A stretch of DNA of 64,000 nucleotides from contig JAGBWD010000034.1 in the NCBI GenBank assembly GCA_017629985.1, positions 1 to 64,000 of the forward strand. Direction: 5' to 3'. How positions within the stretch are numbered: the stretch's first letter is position 1; each line of letters starts with the position of its first letter. This DNA comes from Alistipes sp. GTDB lineage: Bacteria > Bacteroidota > Bacteroidia > Bacteroidales > Rikenellaceae. Made by a program: the position numbers and the translations under genes. Shown one piece after another: positions 53,175-61,146 of the stretch. The notes beneath the pieces were generated by a model that worked only from the letters and a program-made list of their open reading frames with translations, was not told the origin of the DNA and ran no database searches.

Positions 53175-54050
53175 TTAACCGAGCGTATGGCTCGCAATAA
53201 GTTCCTGCATAAGAGCCTCAATATCCTTATCATCTGCAGATAGGCTCTTTGCCTCCTTTGCCTGGAACACTACATTTTCAATCTTCTTTACCTTCGTAGG
53301 AGAGCCGCTCAAACCAAGCTGCTCGGGGTCAGGATTTACATCTGCCGCAGCAAACTCCACGATATGGAGGTATGGTCGCTCGGCGATGAAAGCCTTTGCC
53401 TTATCCTCGGCCACAGATAGCTCCGATGTAGCAAGTGCATACTTGAACTTCATGACGCGCTTTGCGTTACGAGGACGGCACTCCTTGGCTGATGAGTTTA
53501 CGGTGATAACCGCAGGAAGTGGAGATACCACAACCTCGGCACCACGCTCCAAGCGGCGCTTAATAGTCACCTCACCCTCCTTAATATCTACAAGCTCCTC
53601 GGCATAAGTTACCTGTGGGAGGTTCAGCTTCTCGGCAACCTGTGGGCCAACCTGTGCTGTGTCGCCATCGATAGCCTGACGTCCTGCAACGATGATATCA
53701 GGATTAATCTTACGAAGTGCGCACGATAGCGCATAAGATGTTGCTAGCGTATCAGATCCCGCAAACTCCTTACCCGAGAGCAAGTAACCACCATCAGCAC
53801 CACGGAACATTGCCTCGCGGATAACATCTGCAGCACGCTGTGGACCCATGGTAAGAACCTCTACACGAGCATTACCAAGACGGTCGCGCATCTGAAGTGC
53901 CATCTCCAAGGCATTAAGATCCTCTGGGTTGAAGATTGCAGCCAGAGCAGCACGGTTTACCGTACCCTCTGGAGTCATGGCATCCTTGCCCACATTACGT
54001 GTGTCGGGCACCTGCTTTGCCATAACTACTATTTTCGTTACTTTTTCCAT
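53175..54050 (-). CDS. etfB: Electron transfer flavoprotein subunit beta
   Basis: A 291-residue FixA/EtfB subunit with KIVVMAKQVPDTRNVGKDAMT, FNPEDLNALEMALQMRD, VLTMGPQRAADVIREAMFRGADGGYLLS and GRQAIDGDTAQVGPQVAEKL. This is the AMP- or FAD-binding half of the ETF pair. It heads the etfB-etfA-acyl-CoA dehydrogenase operon. Whether the pair bifurcates electrons cannot be decided by eye. Confidence 0.94.
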   Translation of the reverse strand: MEKVTKIVVMAKQVPDTRNVGKDAMTPEGTVNRAALAAIFNPEDLNALEMALQMRDRLGNARVEVLTMGPQRAADVIREAMFRGADGGYLLSGKEFAGSDTLATSYALSCALRKINPDIIVAGRQAIDGDTAQVGPQVAEKLNLPQVTYAEELVDIKEGEVTIKRRLERGAEVVVSPLPAVITVNSSAKECRPRNAKRVMKFKYALATSELSVAEDKAKAFIAERPYLHIVEFAAADVNPDPEQLGLSGSPTKVKKIENVVFQAKEAKSLSADDKDIEALMQELIASHTLG

Positions 54051-54091
54051 AATTATATTTTATGTAAACTATATTCACAAAAATTTCGATG

Positions 54092-54099
54092 CAAAGATA
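54092..54099 (-). promoter_or_regulatory. -7 element of the etf operon
   Basis: Minus-strand TATCTTTG, 42 bp before etfB. No exact -33 element. Confidence 0.5.
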
Positions 54100-54210
54100 C
54101 TTATTTTTGTCTAAATGACCATCATTTTACACCTCTATTTTTAACTACATTGTATATATTACTTGTTATCAAGTAATTATATATTGTTTAAATTTGTCAA
54201 TTTTACTCAT

Positions 54211-55368
54211 CTAATACTCACTTATATCAACTCCAACACGTTTATAACAATTCATGATATTGTAAGCGATAACCTCGGGGCGAAATCGTGACACATAGCT
54301 CTTACCCTCAACAATCATCTTTTCGCGAAGCTCCTCATTTGTCAGCACCTCGGTAATAGCACCTACCCAAGAGTCACGGCTACCATCTACATACATTGTC
54401 CATGGCCCTCCAGCCTCCTCCATGCTAGAGCATTTAGTAGCTATGACAGGTACCCCTATGGTAAGAGCCTCAATTATAGTAGGCGGAAAACCCTCATACA
54501 GCGATGGCATGAGATATACAGAGGCTAACTTATATAGCGCTGGCATATCTGCATCCGCAACACCATGAAGCATGTGTACCCTATCCTTTAGACCTAGCGA
54601 CTTAACACGGCGCCTGATGTGCTGCGTATAGGTCGTTGCACGTCCCACCATCACAAGCTCTATATCTTCATCTATAGATGGCATTGCCTCGATAACAGCT
54701 CCCAGATTCTTACGCTGAAGCTGCGTACCCACAAAGAGCATATAACGCTTTGGAAGATGATATCGCTCCTCCACTTGTCGGAGATGCTCCTCGGATAAGG
54801 GCTCCGAGAAACGAGCATGACACCCTCTATAGATAACATCTATTTTATCTCTATCGACATGTAGCTTGGTAACAAGGTCGTGTTTTATATTCTCACTTAC
54901 AGCCACTATACGATCGGCGCGGCGCAACGATGACAACAACATTGCCCTGCGATACATGTTATAGAGGGGGCTAAATTGTCGCTGTAGCGATAGGAACTCT
55001 AGATTATGAACCGTAACAATGGTTGGGATGCCCTTACGCTGTAGTCCCCATGGCACAAACTCCGTAAGACTATGATATAGATCGACATCGCCACGCTTTA
55101 GATCGTGGCCAATGCGAAACCACCTCCACAGCCACGACATCTTACGCCACAGCGCCCCATCGGGTTCCATAGACTCCACGTTATCACGCTGCGCGATACG
55201 GTCATACGCGGGGGTAGTGTCATCATCGGGGATGTACATGCGAAAATAGCTGCGGCGTGGACAAGCCTCCGACATAGCCTCGATTATAAATCGGGCATAA
55301 CTACTTAATGTTGTATCGCCTGTTGCGGCATAAATGGCATCGAAGCCTATGGTGTTATTACGTTTCAT
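54211..55368 (-). CDS. Family 4 glycosyltransferase
   Basis: A 385-residue GT-B glycosyltransferase. Its N-terminal half has TIVTVHNLEFLSL and ADRIVAVSENIKHDLVTKL; the C-terminal nucleotide-sugar domain has YMLFVGTQLQRKNLGAVIEAM, DADMPALYKLASVYLMPSLYEGFPPTIIEALTIGVPVIAT with the family EGF-x7-E signature. It probably acts at the cytoplasmic face in polysaccharide or glycolipid assembly. ATG 55368 (MKRNNTIGFDAIYAATG) fits the family better than ATG 55395, which lies within 10 bp of the predicted transcript start. No glycan cluster is near. Confidence 0.9.
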   Translation of the reverse strand: MKRNNTIGFDAIYAATGDTTLSSYARFIIEAMSEACPRRSYFRMYIPDDDTTPAYDRIAQRDNVESMEPDGALWRKMSWLWRWFRIGHDLKRGDVDLYHSLTEFVPWGLQRKGIPTIVTVHNLEFLSLQRQFSPLYNMYRRAMLLSSLRRADRIVAVSENIKHDLVTKLHVDRDKIDVIYRGCHARFSEPLSEEHLRQVEERYHLPKRYMLFVGTQLQRKNLGAVIEAMPSIDEDIELVMVGRATTYTQHIRRRVKSLGLKDRVHMLHGVADADMPALYKLASVYLMPSLYEGFPPTIIEALTIGVPVIATKCSSMEEAGGPWTMYVDGSRDSWVGAITEVLTNEELREKMIVEGKSYVSRFRPEVIAYNIMNCYKRVGVDISEY

Positions 55369-55409
55369 ATTAATAGTATACACGTACACGCGCACACGCG
55401 TTCGAAAGA

Positions 55410-55440
55410 CAAATGTAACAATTTTTAGCCAAGAAACAAA
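55410..55440 (-). promoter_or_regulatory. Consensus promoter of the GT4 gene
   Basis: Minus-strand TTTG (55437-55440), 19-nt spacer, TACATTTG (55410-55417). Perfect match. Confidence 0.75.
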
Positions 55441-55663
55441 ATTTTGTTTCTTTTTGAGCCTTAATGATATTACACAACCTCACACCACAATACTTAATTG
55501 AGATTAGCAGCAGAGCTACGCTAGGAAACCAGCACCTTGTAAGTTTCTCGAAAATAAACTTATAACATCTTGAAAATCAGTATATATATTTCTATACACC
55601 AAGCCATTTACAGTTATCCAAATAAAATAATTAAAAAAATTATTGAAATTTTTTAATAAAATA

Positions 55664-55695
55664 TTTGCGTGTTTAAAACTTTGTCCTTACCTTTG
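55664..55695 (+). promoter_or_regulatory. Consensus promoter of the candidate small RNA
   Basis: TTTG (55664-55667), 20-nt spacer, TACCTTTG (55688-55695). Perfect match with no downstream protein gene on the same strand. Confidence 0.75.
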
Positions 55696-55701
55696 CAGCG
55701 A

Positions 55702-55763
55702 AGTTTTAAGGTTCATTTAGGTTAGTAGTTTTAGGTTGGAGGGGGCTGAAGCCTCCTTTTTTT
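55702..55763 (+). ncRNA. Candidate small RNA, about 60 nt
   Basis: A perfect promoter ends at 55695 and an intrinsic terminator (GGAGG...CCTCC, 55738-55756, then seven T) follows, leaving a transcript of about 60 nt. It has no start codon with a frame worth noting. The body holds two TTTAGGTT words (55716-55723 and within GTTTTAGGTT at 55728-55737). These are complementary to AACCTAAAAC in the leaders of iorA and the 568-residue gene. It matches no RNA family I recognise. It could instead be an attenuated leader whose gene was lost. Confidence 0.5.
55738..55763 (+). terminator. Terminator of the candidate small RNA
   Basis: GGAGGGGGCT pairs with AGCCTCC, a tight loop of about 3 nt, followed by TTTTTTT. 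Confidence 0.75.
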
Positions 55764-55778
55764 ATACCCATTAGCAAA

Positions 55779-55824
55779 CAAAATAGGCAGGAACGAGAAA
55801 ATTCTCATCCTGCCTATTTTATTG
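55779..55824 (-). terminator. Terminator of the cysteine-rich lipoprotein gene
   Basis: AAAATAGGCAGGA pairs with TCCTGCCTATTTT, with an inner AGAA/TTCT helix. In the leftward direction the exit is T-rich. It is 16 bp past the gene's stop. Confidence 0.8.
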
Positions 55825-55839
55825 TGTAACAGCGAGCTA

Positions 55840-56148
55840 CTACTTGCAATCGCCGCAGCACTCTGCTGGTGCCTCTGCTGGAGCCTCTGCTGTAGCCTCT
55901 GCCTCACACTTGCAATCGCCACAGCACTCTGCCTTCTCACCACAGCACTCCTTGTTGCACTCTGCCTTCTCTGCACAGCACTCACCAGCGCACTCTGCCT
56001 CTGCGCACTGACCCTCAACGCACTCTACCTTATCGCAATCAGCGCAGCAAGCACCCTCCTCTGCGTTCTGTGCCTTCTTCTGACCACCACAGCATGCTGC
56101 AAGTGAAAGAGCAGCAAACAATGCTACCAATGCAAAAATCTTCTTCAT
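55840..56148 (-). CDS. Small cysteine-rich lipoprotein, possible metal binder
   Basis: A 102-residue protein with signal peptide MKKIFALVALFAALSLAA and a lipobox ending at Cys19. The mature part of about 84 residues holds 20 cysteines, mostly as CC pairs and CxxC-like groups (ACCADC, GECCAEK, KECCGEK, ECCGDCKC and a final ECCGDCK), separated by Glu, Lys and Ala. An Ala/Glu/Pro spacer (EATAEAPAEAPAE) precedes the last group. This is metallothionein-like in composition, but I know no family with this pattern. It could bind metals at the envelope or form a disulfide-rich surface protein. It is transcribed alone. Confidence 0.8.
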   Translation of the reverse strand: MKKIFALVALFAALSLAACCGGQKKAQNAEEGACCADCDKVECVEGQCAEAECAGECCAEKAECNKECCGEKAECCGDCKCEAEATAEAPAEAPAECCGDCK

Positions 56149-56196
56149 AGTTCTAAAATTTTAGTTATTAATATGTTTTAAGTATATTTTCCAACA

Positions 56197-56204
56197 CAAA
56201 TATA
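56197..56204 (-). promoter_or_regulatory. -7 element of the cysteine-rich gene
   Basis: Minus-strand TATATTTG, 49 bp before the start; -33 not convincing. It lies in the gap after the SPOR-like gene, so the cysteine-rich gene can be expressed independently of the upstream operon. Confidence 0.5.
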
Positions 56205-56231
56205 CAAAACTATTTTTATTATTGAAATTTT

Positions 56232-56768
56232 TTACTCAAAAATTTCTACTTTTTCTTCAAAAGCTGGCTCTATAATAACCTCTGGGCCACTTATTGATAG
56301 TGTATCTACAACCTGACGCCTTGCATCACATAGCTCCTCGAAACGAATATTTTCGCGCTTGGGGAAGGCTTTAGGATAGTGGGGAGTAAGTTGCGCCATG
56401 AGTATTTGAGCCTCCTCCATTGATAGGCAGTCACCAACCGAGATTTTGAAGTAGGGACTCTCATAAACCAGATAGGCATTTATATATGGAAACATCTCCT
56501 TAAACTTGGCTAGCTCTGCATCTGCATTATCTCCTGCATACTGTCCATTATCGGAGTATATAACAATACGAAAACCACTTACAACCCTTGTGCGGCGCTG
56601 CGCCTCAACAATGCGCACTGCAGAGCGAGAATCATCATCCGCCACAACACGCACACTACTTCCACCTAAACGGCGTGTAGCAAGGCTCATAACCATACTA
56701 TCTATATCCTGTGCCATAGCCATAGAGGCTACAACAACCGATATTATCAAACATATTAACCTCTTCAT
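56232..56768 (-). CDS. Secreted SPOR-like protein
   Basis: A 178-residue exported protein with signal peptide MKRLICLIISVVVASMAMA. Residues about 60-140 resemble a SPOR domain: GFRIVIYSDNGQYAGDNADAELAKFKEMFPYINAYLVYESPYFKISVGDCLSMEEAQILMAQL. SPOR domains bind denuded septal peptidoglycan, so a cell-wall role is plausible. The C terminus has an acidic tail. It starts 2 bp after the upstream gene and ends the lolC-menG operon. Confidence 0.8.
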   Translation of the reverse strand: MKRLICLIISVVVASMAMAQDIDSMVMSLATRRLGGSSVRVVADDDSRSAVRIVEAQRRTRVVSGFRIVIYSDNGQYAGDNADAELAKFKEMFPYINAYLVYESPYFKISVGDCLSMEEAQILMAQLTPHYPKAFPKRENIRFEELCDARRQVVDTLSISGPEVIIEPAFEEKVEIFE

Positions 56769-56770
56769 AT

Positions 56771-57307
56771 CTATTCGTTTATCTTCCTTAATTCATTCAA
56801 AAGAGAGATGAAATCCATATCCAACAAAGCGGCTACATCTCTGAGCGAGATATTATCTTCGGTTATGGTACGGCGAAATAGTAGCGTACCACCACGTACC
56901 TTGAAGGATATTGTCAAACCTTTACCTCTGCCATCTATAGCCTTACGCAGAAGACGACCTATGTTAAGACTATTTCTGGTATCGAAGCGCAAAGGTACCA
57001 AGACCTTCTCGGTGCGGTGTCCCCTGACGACAACCTTCTCTCGTAACGACAGCTCCAGCTGCTTAACGCCATCTACGGCAATCTCCACCTTGGCACGATT
57101 TACTACGATACGTCCTCTCTCATTTTTCACATCTAGCCATAGGTTCATGCCCGAGGTGGAGAGATGAGAGACATGCGACACCCCCTCAATTGAGACACCT
57201 AGGCCACGCACCTCCCTCTTGGGGAAGCACGATGTAGCCATGGCACTCGCCACAAAGAGCATCATAGCCACAACAACGCAAAATATCCTCTTAAGATAGA
57301 GTCTCAT
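56771..57307 (-). CDS. Secreted protein, possibly LEA2-like
   Basis: A 178-residue protein with a signal peptide (to about residue 24, VASAMA). The middle NLWLDVKNERGRIVVNRAKVEIAVDGVKQLELSLREKVVVRG resembles the LEA-type-2 (WHy) beta sandwich. The C terminus is basic and helical (LLDMDFISLLNELRKI). A Cys follows the signal (ATSCFPKR), but the lipobox is poor. It lies 12 bp after menG and 2 bp before the SPOR-like gene, so all three are expressed together. Function unknown. Confidence 0.7.
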   Translation of the reverse strand: MRLYLKRIFCVVVAMMLFVASAMATSCFPKREVRGLGVSIEGVSHVSHLSTSGMNLWLDVKNERGRIVVNRAKVEIAVDGVKQLELSLREKVVVRGHRTEKVLVPLRFDTRNSLNIGRLLRKAIDGRGKGLTISFKVRGGTLLFRRTITEDNISLRDVAALLDMDFISLLNELRKINE

Positions 57308-57319
57308 AACCTTATAACG

Positions 57320-58045
57320 CTATTTTATAGCTTCGTATATATACGCAATGCCAAAACTTTGTCTGCGCAGCTTCACCGATGTAAACCCTACACCCAACAA
57401 AATCTCCTTAAAACGCTCCGCAGCAGGAAACTCCTCCACCGAGTCGGGAAGGTATGTGTATGCCTTATCATCCTTCGATATCATAGCACCTATACGTGGC
57501 AAAAGACGGTGAGCATAGATACCATATATCCAGCGGATAAACCTATTTCGAGGCATTGAGAACTCCAAAACCACCAACTTGCCCCCAGGACGCAACGTTC
57601 TGTATATCTCCTTTAGACCACGCTCCATATTCTCGAAGTTACGAACACCAAAGGCCACCGTAGCAGCATCTATACTCTCCGAGGTCACCATATCAAGGTT
57701 TTCAGCATCCCCCTTCTCGAGCTTAATACGCTCCTCGAGACCCAGCCTCTCTATCTTCTTACGCGCCACCGCAAGCATCTCCTCCGAGAGGTCTACGCCC
57801 AATATCTGTGCGCCATCTACACGCTTTGCCATGGCTATAGCAAGGTCTCCTGTTCCTGTTGCCACATCCATAATGCTATGAGCCTTGGCACGGCGCACAA
57901 TGCGCATCACACGTCTGCGCCACACCTTATCGATATTAAGCGATAGAATATGGTTCAGGCGGTCGTACGTAGGGGCTATGTTGTCGAACATCTCCTCGAC
58001 CTGCTCCTTCTTTGACTGTTCTTCGTTATATGGTTTCATACTCAA
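57320..58045 (-). CDS. menG: Demethylmenaquinone / 2-polyprenyl-6-methoxy methyltransferase
   Basis: A 241-residue UbiE/MenG methyltransferase that methylates demethylmenaquinone to menaquinone. It has VEEMFDNIAPTYDRLNHILSLNID, the SAM site MDVATGTGDLAIAMAKRV, DLSEEMLAVARKKI and the UbiE signature FGVRNFENMERGLKEIYRTLRPGG. As Bacteroidota make menaquinone, MenG is the sensible name. It is 14 bp after the permease gene. Confidence 0.95.
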   Translation of the reverse strand: MSMKPYNEEQSKKEQVEEMFDNIAPTYDRLNHILSLNIDKVWRRRVMRIVRRAKAHSIMDVATGTGDLAIAMAKRVDGAQILGVDLSEEMLAVARKKIERLGLEERIKLEKGDAENLDMVTSESIDAATVAFGVRNFENMERGLKEIYRTLRPGGKLVVLEFSMPRNRFIRWIYGIYAHRLLPRIGAMISKDDKAYTYLPDSVEEFPAAERFKEILLGVGFTSVKLRRQSFGIAYIYEAIK

Positions 58046-58059
58046 ATATATTTCACATT

Positions 58060-59304
58060 CTACTCATAGCGCATGCTTTGGGCTGGCGACACCTTTGCAG
58101 AGAGGAGCGCTGGGAGTAACAAGAATAGTAGTGTTATAGCTACGGTACCCACCAAAGCCATGAGCCACCATACCCAACATAGCGCCACAGGTACTGCATC
58201 GAGCAAATAACCCTCCGAAGGAAGGGGGATAACGCTCCATATATGCTGCACCATAACAACCACAAGAGCTACAACAACGCCCCATATCACACCTCGCAAG
58301 AGGATAAAAAATGAACGATATAAAAATAGCTTCACCACGCCCCAACGGCGCATTCCCAATGCCCTCAACTGGCCTATCATACGCTCTCTCTCCAACACTA
58401 TGATTAACAGCGCAGTAGCCATATTTAGTAGCGCCACAACTATCATTATCACAATGACTACCAACGCCGTGACATCGTGCGTAGCAAGCCACCCAAAAAC
58501 ATGTGGGAATATATCCTCCATGGTGTAGGCCTCGGCCTCAAGTCCTAGGTCAAAAAATAGCATCAAAAGCTCGTCATTTATCAGGCTCTTCATAGCCTGC
58601 TTATCCACCGCCTCATCGAGCCATAGCTCATATCCCGTGACAACATCATTATCACCATCATAGAGACGCGACACGTTACGCATATCCGTAAGCACATATC
58701 GCTCATCGAGAATATCTACGCCCGTGTTATAGACTCCCGAGATCACAAATCTATCGCGCAAAACACCCCCATCCTCATCTATGAATAGCATCTCAATACG
58801 CTGGCCAACCTCCACATCCATCCTATCTGCTACACGGCGCGATATAAGGATATCCTTGCTTCGAGGCTCCTGGCCTACGCGGGGAAACTCTCCCTCAACA
58901 ACTTTTTTGGTGTAGAAGCTGCTGTCGTAGAGGGTATCTATGCCCTTCAACAGCACACCGACAATATTGTCATCACTCTTGAGAACACCCTCCTTGGAGG
59001 TAAATGGCGAGAAGCGCTCTATGCCTTCATGCTCTAACAACCTCTCCAGCTCGGCATGTCGCTCCAACCCTACCGCAGAGACCACACCACGACTCTGTGG
59101 CGCTGTAATCACTATATCGGATTGCACGCCAGAGATTAAGGCTCCTAACTCCTGCTTAAAACCTATAACTACAGAGAGGGTTATGATGATTACGGCAAGA
59201 CCTACGGCGGTGGCTATAGTCGCCACACGCTCCATAATTCCTGCCTTTGCACCTGCTCGTCTATCGGATAGACGCCGCGCTATGTCAAACTCAATATTTG
59301 CCAT
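58060..59304 (-). CDS. LolC/LolE-like ABC transporter permease
   Basis: A 414-residue inner-membrane permease of the FtsX/LolCE type. It has one N-terminal helix (VATIATAVGLAVIIITLSVVIGF), a large periplasmic MacB_PCD-like domain (about 50-270), and three C-terminal helices (VTALVVIVIMIVVALLNMATALLIIV; a middle pair; and the last near 385-405) with the cytoplasmic RERMIGQLRALGMRRWGV loop. It probably takes part in lipoprotein release to the outer membrane. The ATPase partner is not in the window. Start ATG 59304 (MANIEFDIARRLSDRR) follows the -7 element by 17 bp. Confidence 0.9.
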   Translation of the reverse strand: MANIEFDIARRLSDRRAGAKAGIMERVATIATAVGLAVIIITLSVVIGFKQELGALISGVQSDIVITAPQSRGVVSAVGLERHAELERLLEHEGIERFSPFTSKEGVLKSDDNIVGVLLKGIDTLYDSSFYTKKVVEGEFPRVGQEPRSKDILISRRVADRMDVEVGQRIEMLFIDEDGGVLRDRFVISGVYNTGVDILDERYVLTDMRNVSRLYDGDNDVVTGYELWLDEAVDKQAMKSLINDELLMLFFDLGLEAEAYTMEDIFPHVFGWLATHDVTALVVIVIMIVVALLNMATALLIIVLERERMIGQLRALGMRRWGVVKLFLYRSFFILLRGVIWGVVVALVVVMVQHIWSVIPLPSEGYLLDAVPVALCWVWWLMALVGTVAITLLFLLLPALLSAKVSPAQSMRYE

Positions 59305-59320
59305 TACATATATTATAGGG

Positions 59321-59328
59321 CAAAGATA
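59321..59328 (-). promoter_or_regulatory. -7 element of the lolC-like/menG operon
   Basis: Minus-strand TATCTTTG, 17 bp before the chosen start, which supports that start over the longer frame reaching 59403. No exact -33. Confidence 0.5.
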
Positions 59329-59466
59329 GCGAAAAAATAATAAAAGTACCCTAGCTTCATAATTTTTACTACTATCATCAATTATTAACACATGTTTGTT
59401 CACAACTATAAAACAACTATTAATAAATTATAGGTGAAAAATAGTTGGCAATCACTGAAATTTTCT

Positions 59467-59474
59467 TAATTTTG
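59467..59474 (+). promoter_or_regulatory. -7 element of dnaB
   Basis: TAATTTTG with a weak GTTG 19 nt upstream (59444-59447). It overlaps the GTG at 59474, which rules out that codon as the dnaB start. Confidence 0.5.
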
Positions 59475-59503
59475 TGGATGTTTTAATCCTATCTCGAAAC
59501 ATT

Positions 59504-61096
59504 ATGGCAAAACAATATAGAAAAGCTTCAGAAAATAACAGCGAGGCATTTACACAACTAACTGGTATTGACGGCACCGTGCCACCTCAAGCGGTAGAAC
59601 TTGAGAGGGCCGTACTTGGTGCATTAATGCTCGAGAGGGATGCCATTATTGATGTTCAGGAGTATGTCAAGGTAGAGACCTTCTACCTTGAAGAGCATAG
59701 GCTTATCTTTAAGGCCATACAGGAGCTTTCGTTCGAGATGAAGGCTATCGACCTATACACAGTTACCGAGCGTCTTAAGGCGCAGAAGCTTCTGCAACAG
59801 GTTGGTGGCGCAGCATATCTTGCGGAGCTTACACAGAAGGTAGCCTCTGCGGCACACGTAGGGTTTCATGCGCAGATTATTGCACAGAAGTATGTTCAGC
59901 GTGAGCTGATACGCTCTGCCACCGAGATACAGCGCCGCTCCTATGACGAGGAGGTGGATGTTACAGAGTTGATAGGTTATGCCGAGCAGGAGATATTCAA
60001 GGTGTCGGAGGGTAATGTAAAGCGCTCCGTACAATCTGCCGCAGACATTCTCCGCAAGGCTTTACAACAGATTGAGGAGGCATCAAAGACTGCAGGTGAG
60101 TATAACGGTGTACGCTCGGGATTTACCGATATCGATAGTGTAACACTTGGTTGGCAGCCCTCCGACCTTATCATCATCGCAGCACGACCATCAATGGGTA
60201 AGACCGCCTTTGTGCTTACCATGGCTCGCAACATGGCTGTAGAGTTCAAAACCCCTGTAGCCTTCTTCTCTCTGGAGATGTCCTCTGTGCAGCTTATGAA
60301 CCGTCTTATCGTTGCAGAGACACAGTTGAGTTCGAAGGACTTGCGTACCGGAAATCTAACATCGCAGCAGTGGGCACACCTAGAGTCTAACACCGTGGAG
60401 CTAGGTCGCTCACCACTATATATAGATGACACCCCAGCGCTCTCTGTATACGAGTTTCGCTCCAAGGCTCGCCGTCTAAAGACACAGCACGACATACAGC
60501 TGATTATCATCGACTACCTGCAGCTTATGACCGCTGCAACGCCCGAGACCCGTGGTAACCGCGAGCAGGAGGTATCGCTCATATCACGTACGCTGAAGGC
60601 TATTGCCAAGGAGCTTGAGGTGCCTATCATCGCCCTCTCGCAGTTGAGCCGTAATGTGGAGAATCGCGGTGGCTCCAAGCGCCCACAGCTCTCCGACCTT
60701 CGTGAGTCGGGAGCCATCGAGCAGGATGCCGATGTTGTAGCCTTCATACATCGTCCCGAGTATTATGGTCTTACCACCGATGAGAATAATATGTCTACAG
60801 CAGGTATGGCGGAGATTATCATTGCCAAGCACCGTAACGGTGAGGTTACTGATGTTCCGCTACGCTTCATCAAAGAGCAGGCGAAGTTTGCCGATGCAGA
60901 CTCCTCTGTCACCGCTACAGCTATGCAGGGTCGCGACAACTATCGCCAGCAGGAGACCTACGATGACTTCTCATCAAGTGGCAACCAACCTATGGGCTTT
61001 AACCCCGACCCCATGGCAGGAATATCTAGTGGCATGATGTCGGGAGGTGGAGAGTTTGATATTGCCCCAGCACGAGGCGATGAAGCACCATTTTAG
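59504..61096 (+). CDS. dnaB: Replicative DNA helicase DnaB
   Basis: A 530-residue hexameric replicative helicase. The N-terminal domain has VPPQAVELERAVLGALML, and the RecA-like C-terminal domain has Walker A ARPSMGKTAFVLTMARNMA, Walker B LIIIDYLQLM, GNREQEVSLISRTLKAIAKEL and ALSQLSRNVENRGG. A Gly/Met-rich tail ends the protein. Start ATG 59504 is used because the promoter covers the upstream GTG. No intein is present, and the frame is continuous. Confidence 0.97.
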   Translation: MAKQYRKASENNSEAFTQLTGIDGTVPPQAVELERAVLGALMLERDAIIDVQEYVKVETFYLEEHRLIFKAIQELSFEMKAIDLYTVTERLKAQKLLQQVGGAAYLAELTQKVASAAHVGFHAQIIAQKYVQRELIRSATEIQRRSYDEEVDVTELIGYAEQEIFKVSEGNVKRSVQSAADILRKALQQIEEASKTAGEYNGVRSGFTDIDSVTLGWQPSDLIIIAARPSMGKTAFVLTMARNMAVEFKTPVAFFSLEMSSVQLMNRLIVAETQLSSKDLRTGNLTSQQWAHLESNTVELGRSPLYIDDTPALSVYEFRSKARRLKTQHDIQLIIIDYLQLMTAATPETRGNREQEVSLISRTLKAIAKELEVPIIALSQLSRNVENRGGSKRPQLSDLRESGAIEQDADVVAFIHRPEYYGLTTDENNMSTAGMAEIIIAKHRNGEVTDVPLRFIKEQAKFADADSSVTATAMQGRDNYRQQETYDDFSSSGNQPMGFNPDPMAGISSGMMSGGGEFDIAPARGDEAPF

Positions 61097-61146
61097 ATTT
61101 TAGTAACATCTATCACGTTGATAGCTGTTAAAAGAGTAGTTTTAGG

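Larger units (their letters stand above)
55396..55839. other. Intergenic region with divergent promoters and a candidate small RNA
   Basis: No protein gene is visible in these 444 bp. It contains the glycosyltransferase promoter, an AT-rich stretch (55440-55660) without recognisable signals, a complete rightward promoter followed by an intrinsic terminator, and a second hairpin serving the leftward cysteine-rich gene. Confidence 0.7.

Noticed and set aside
59474..59503. GTG start adding ten residues to DnaB
   Set aside because: The codon lies on the predicted -7 element, and homologues begin near MAKQ.
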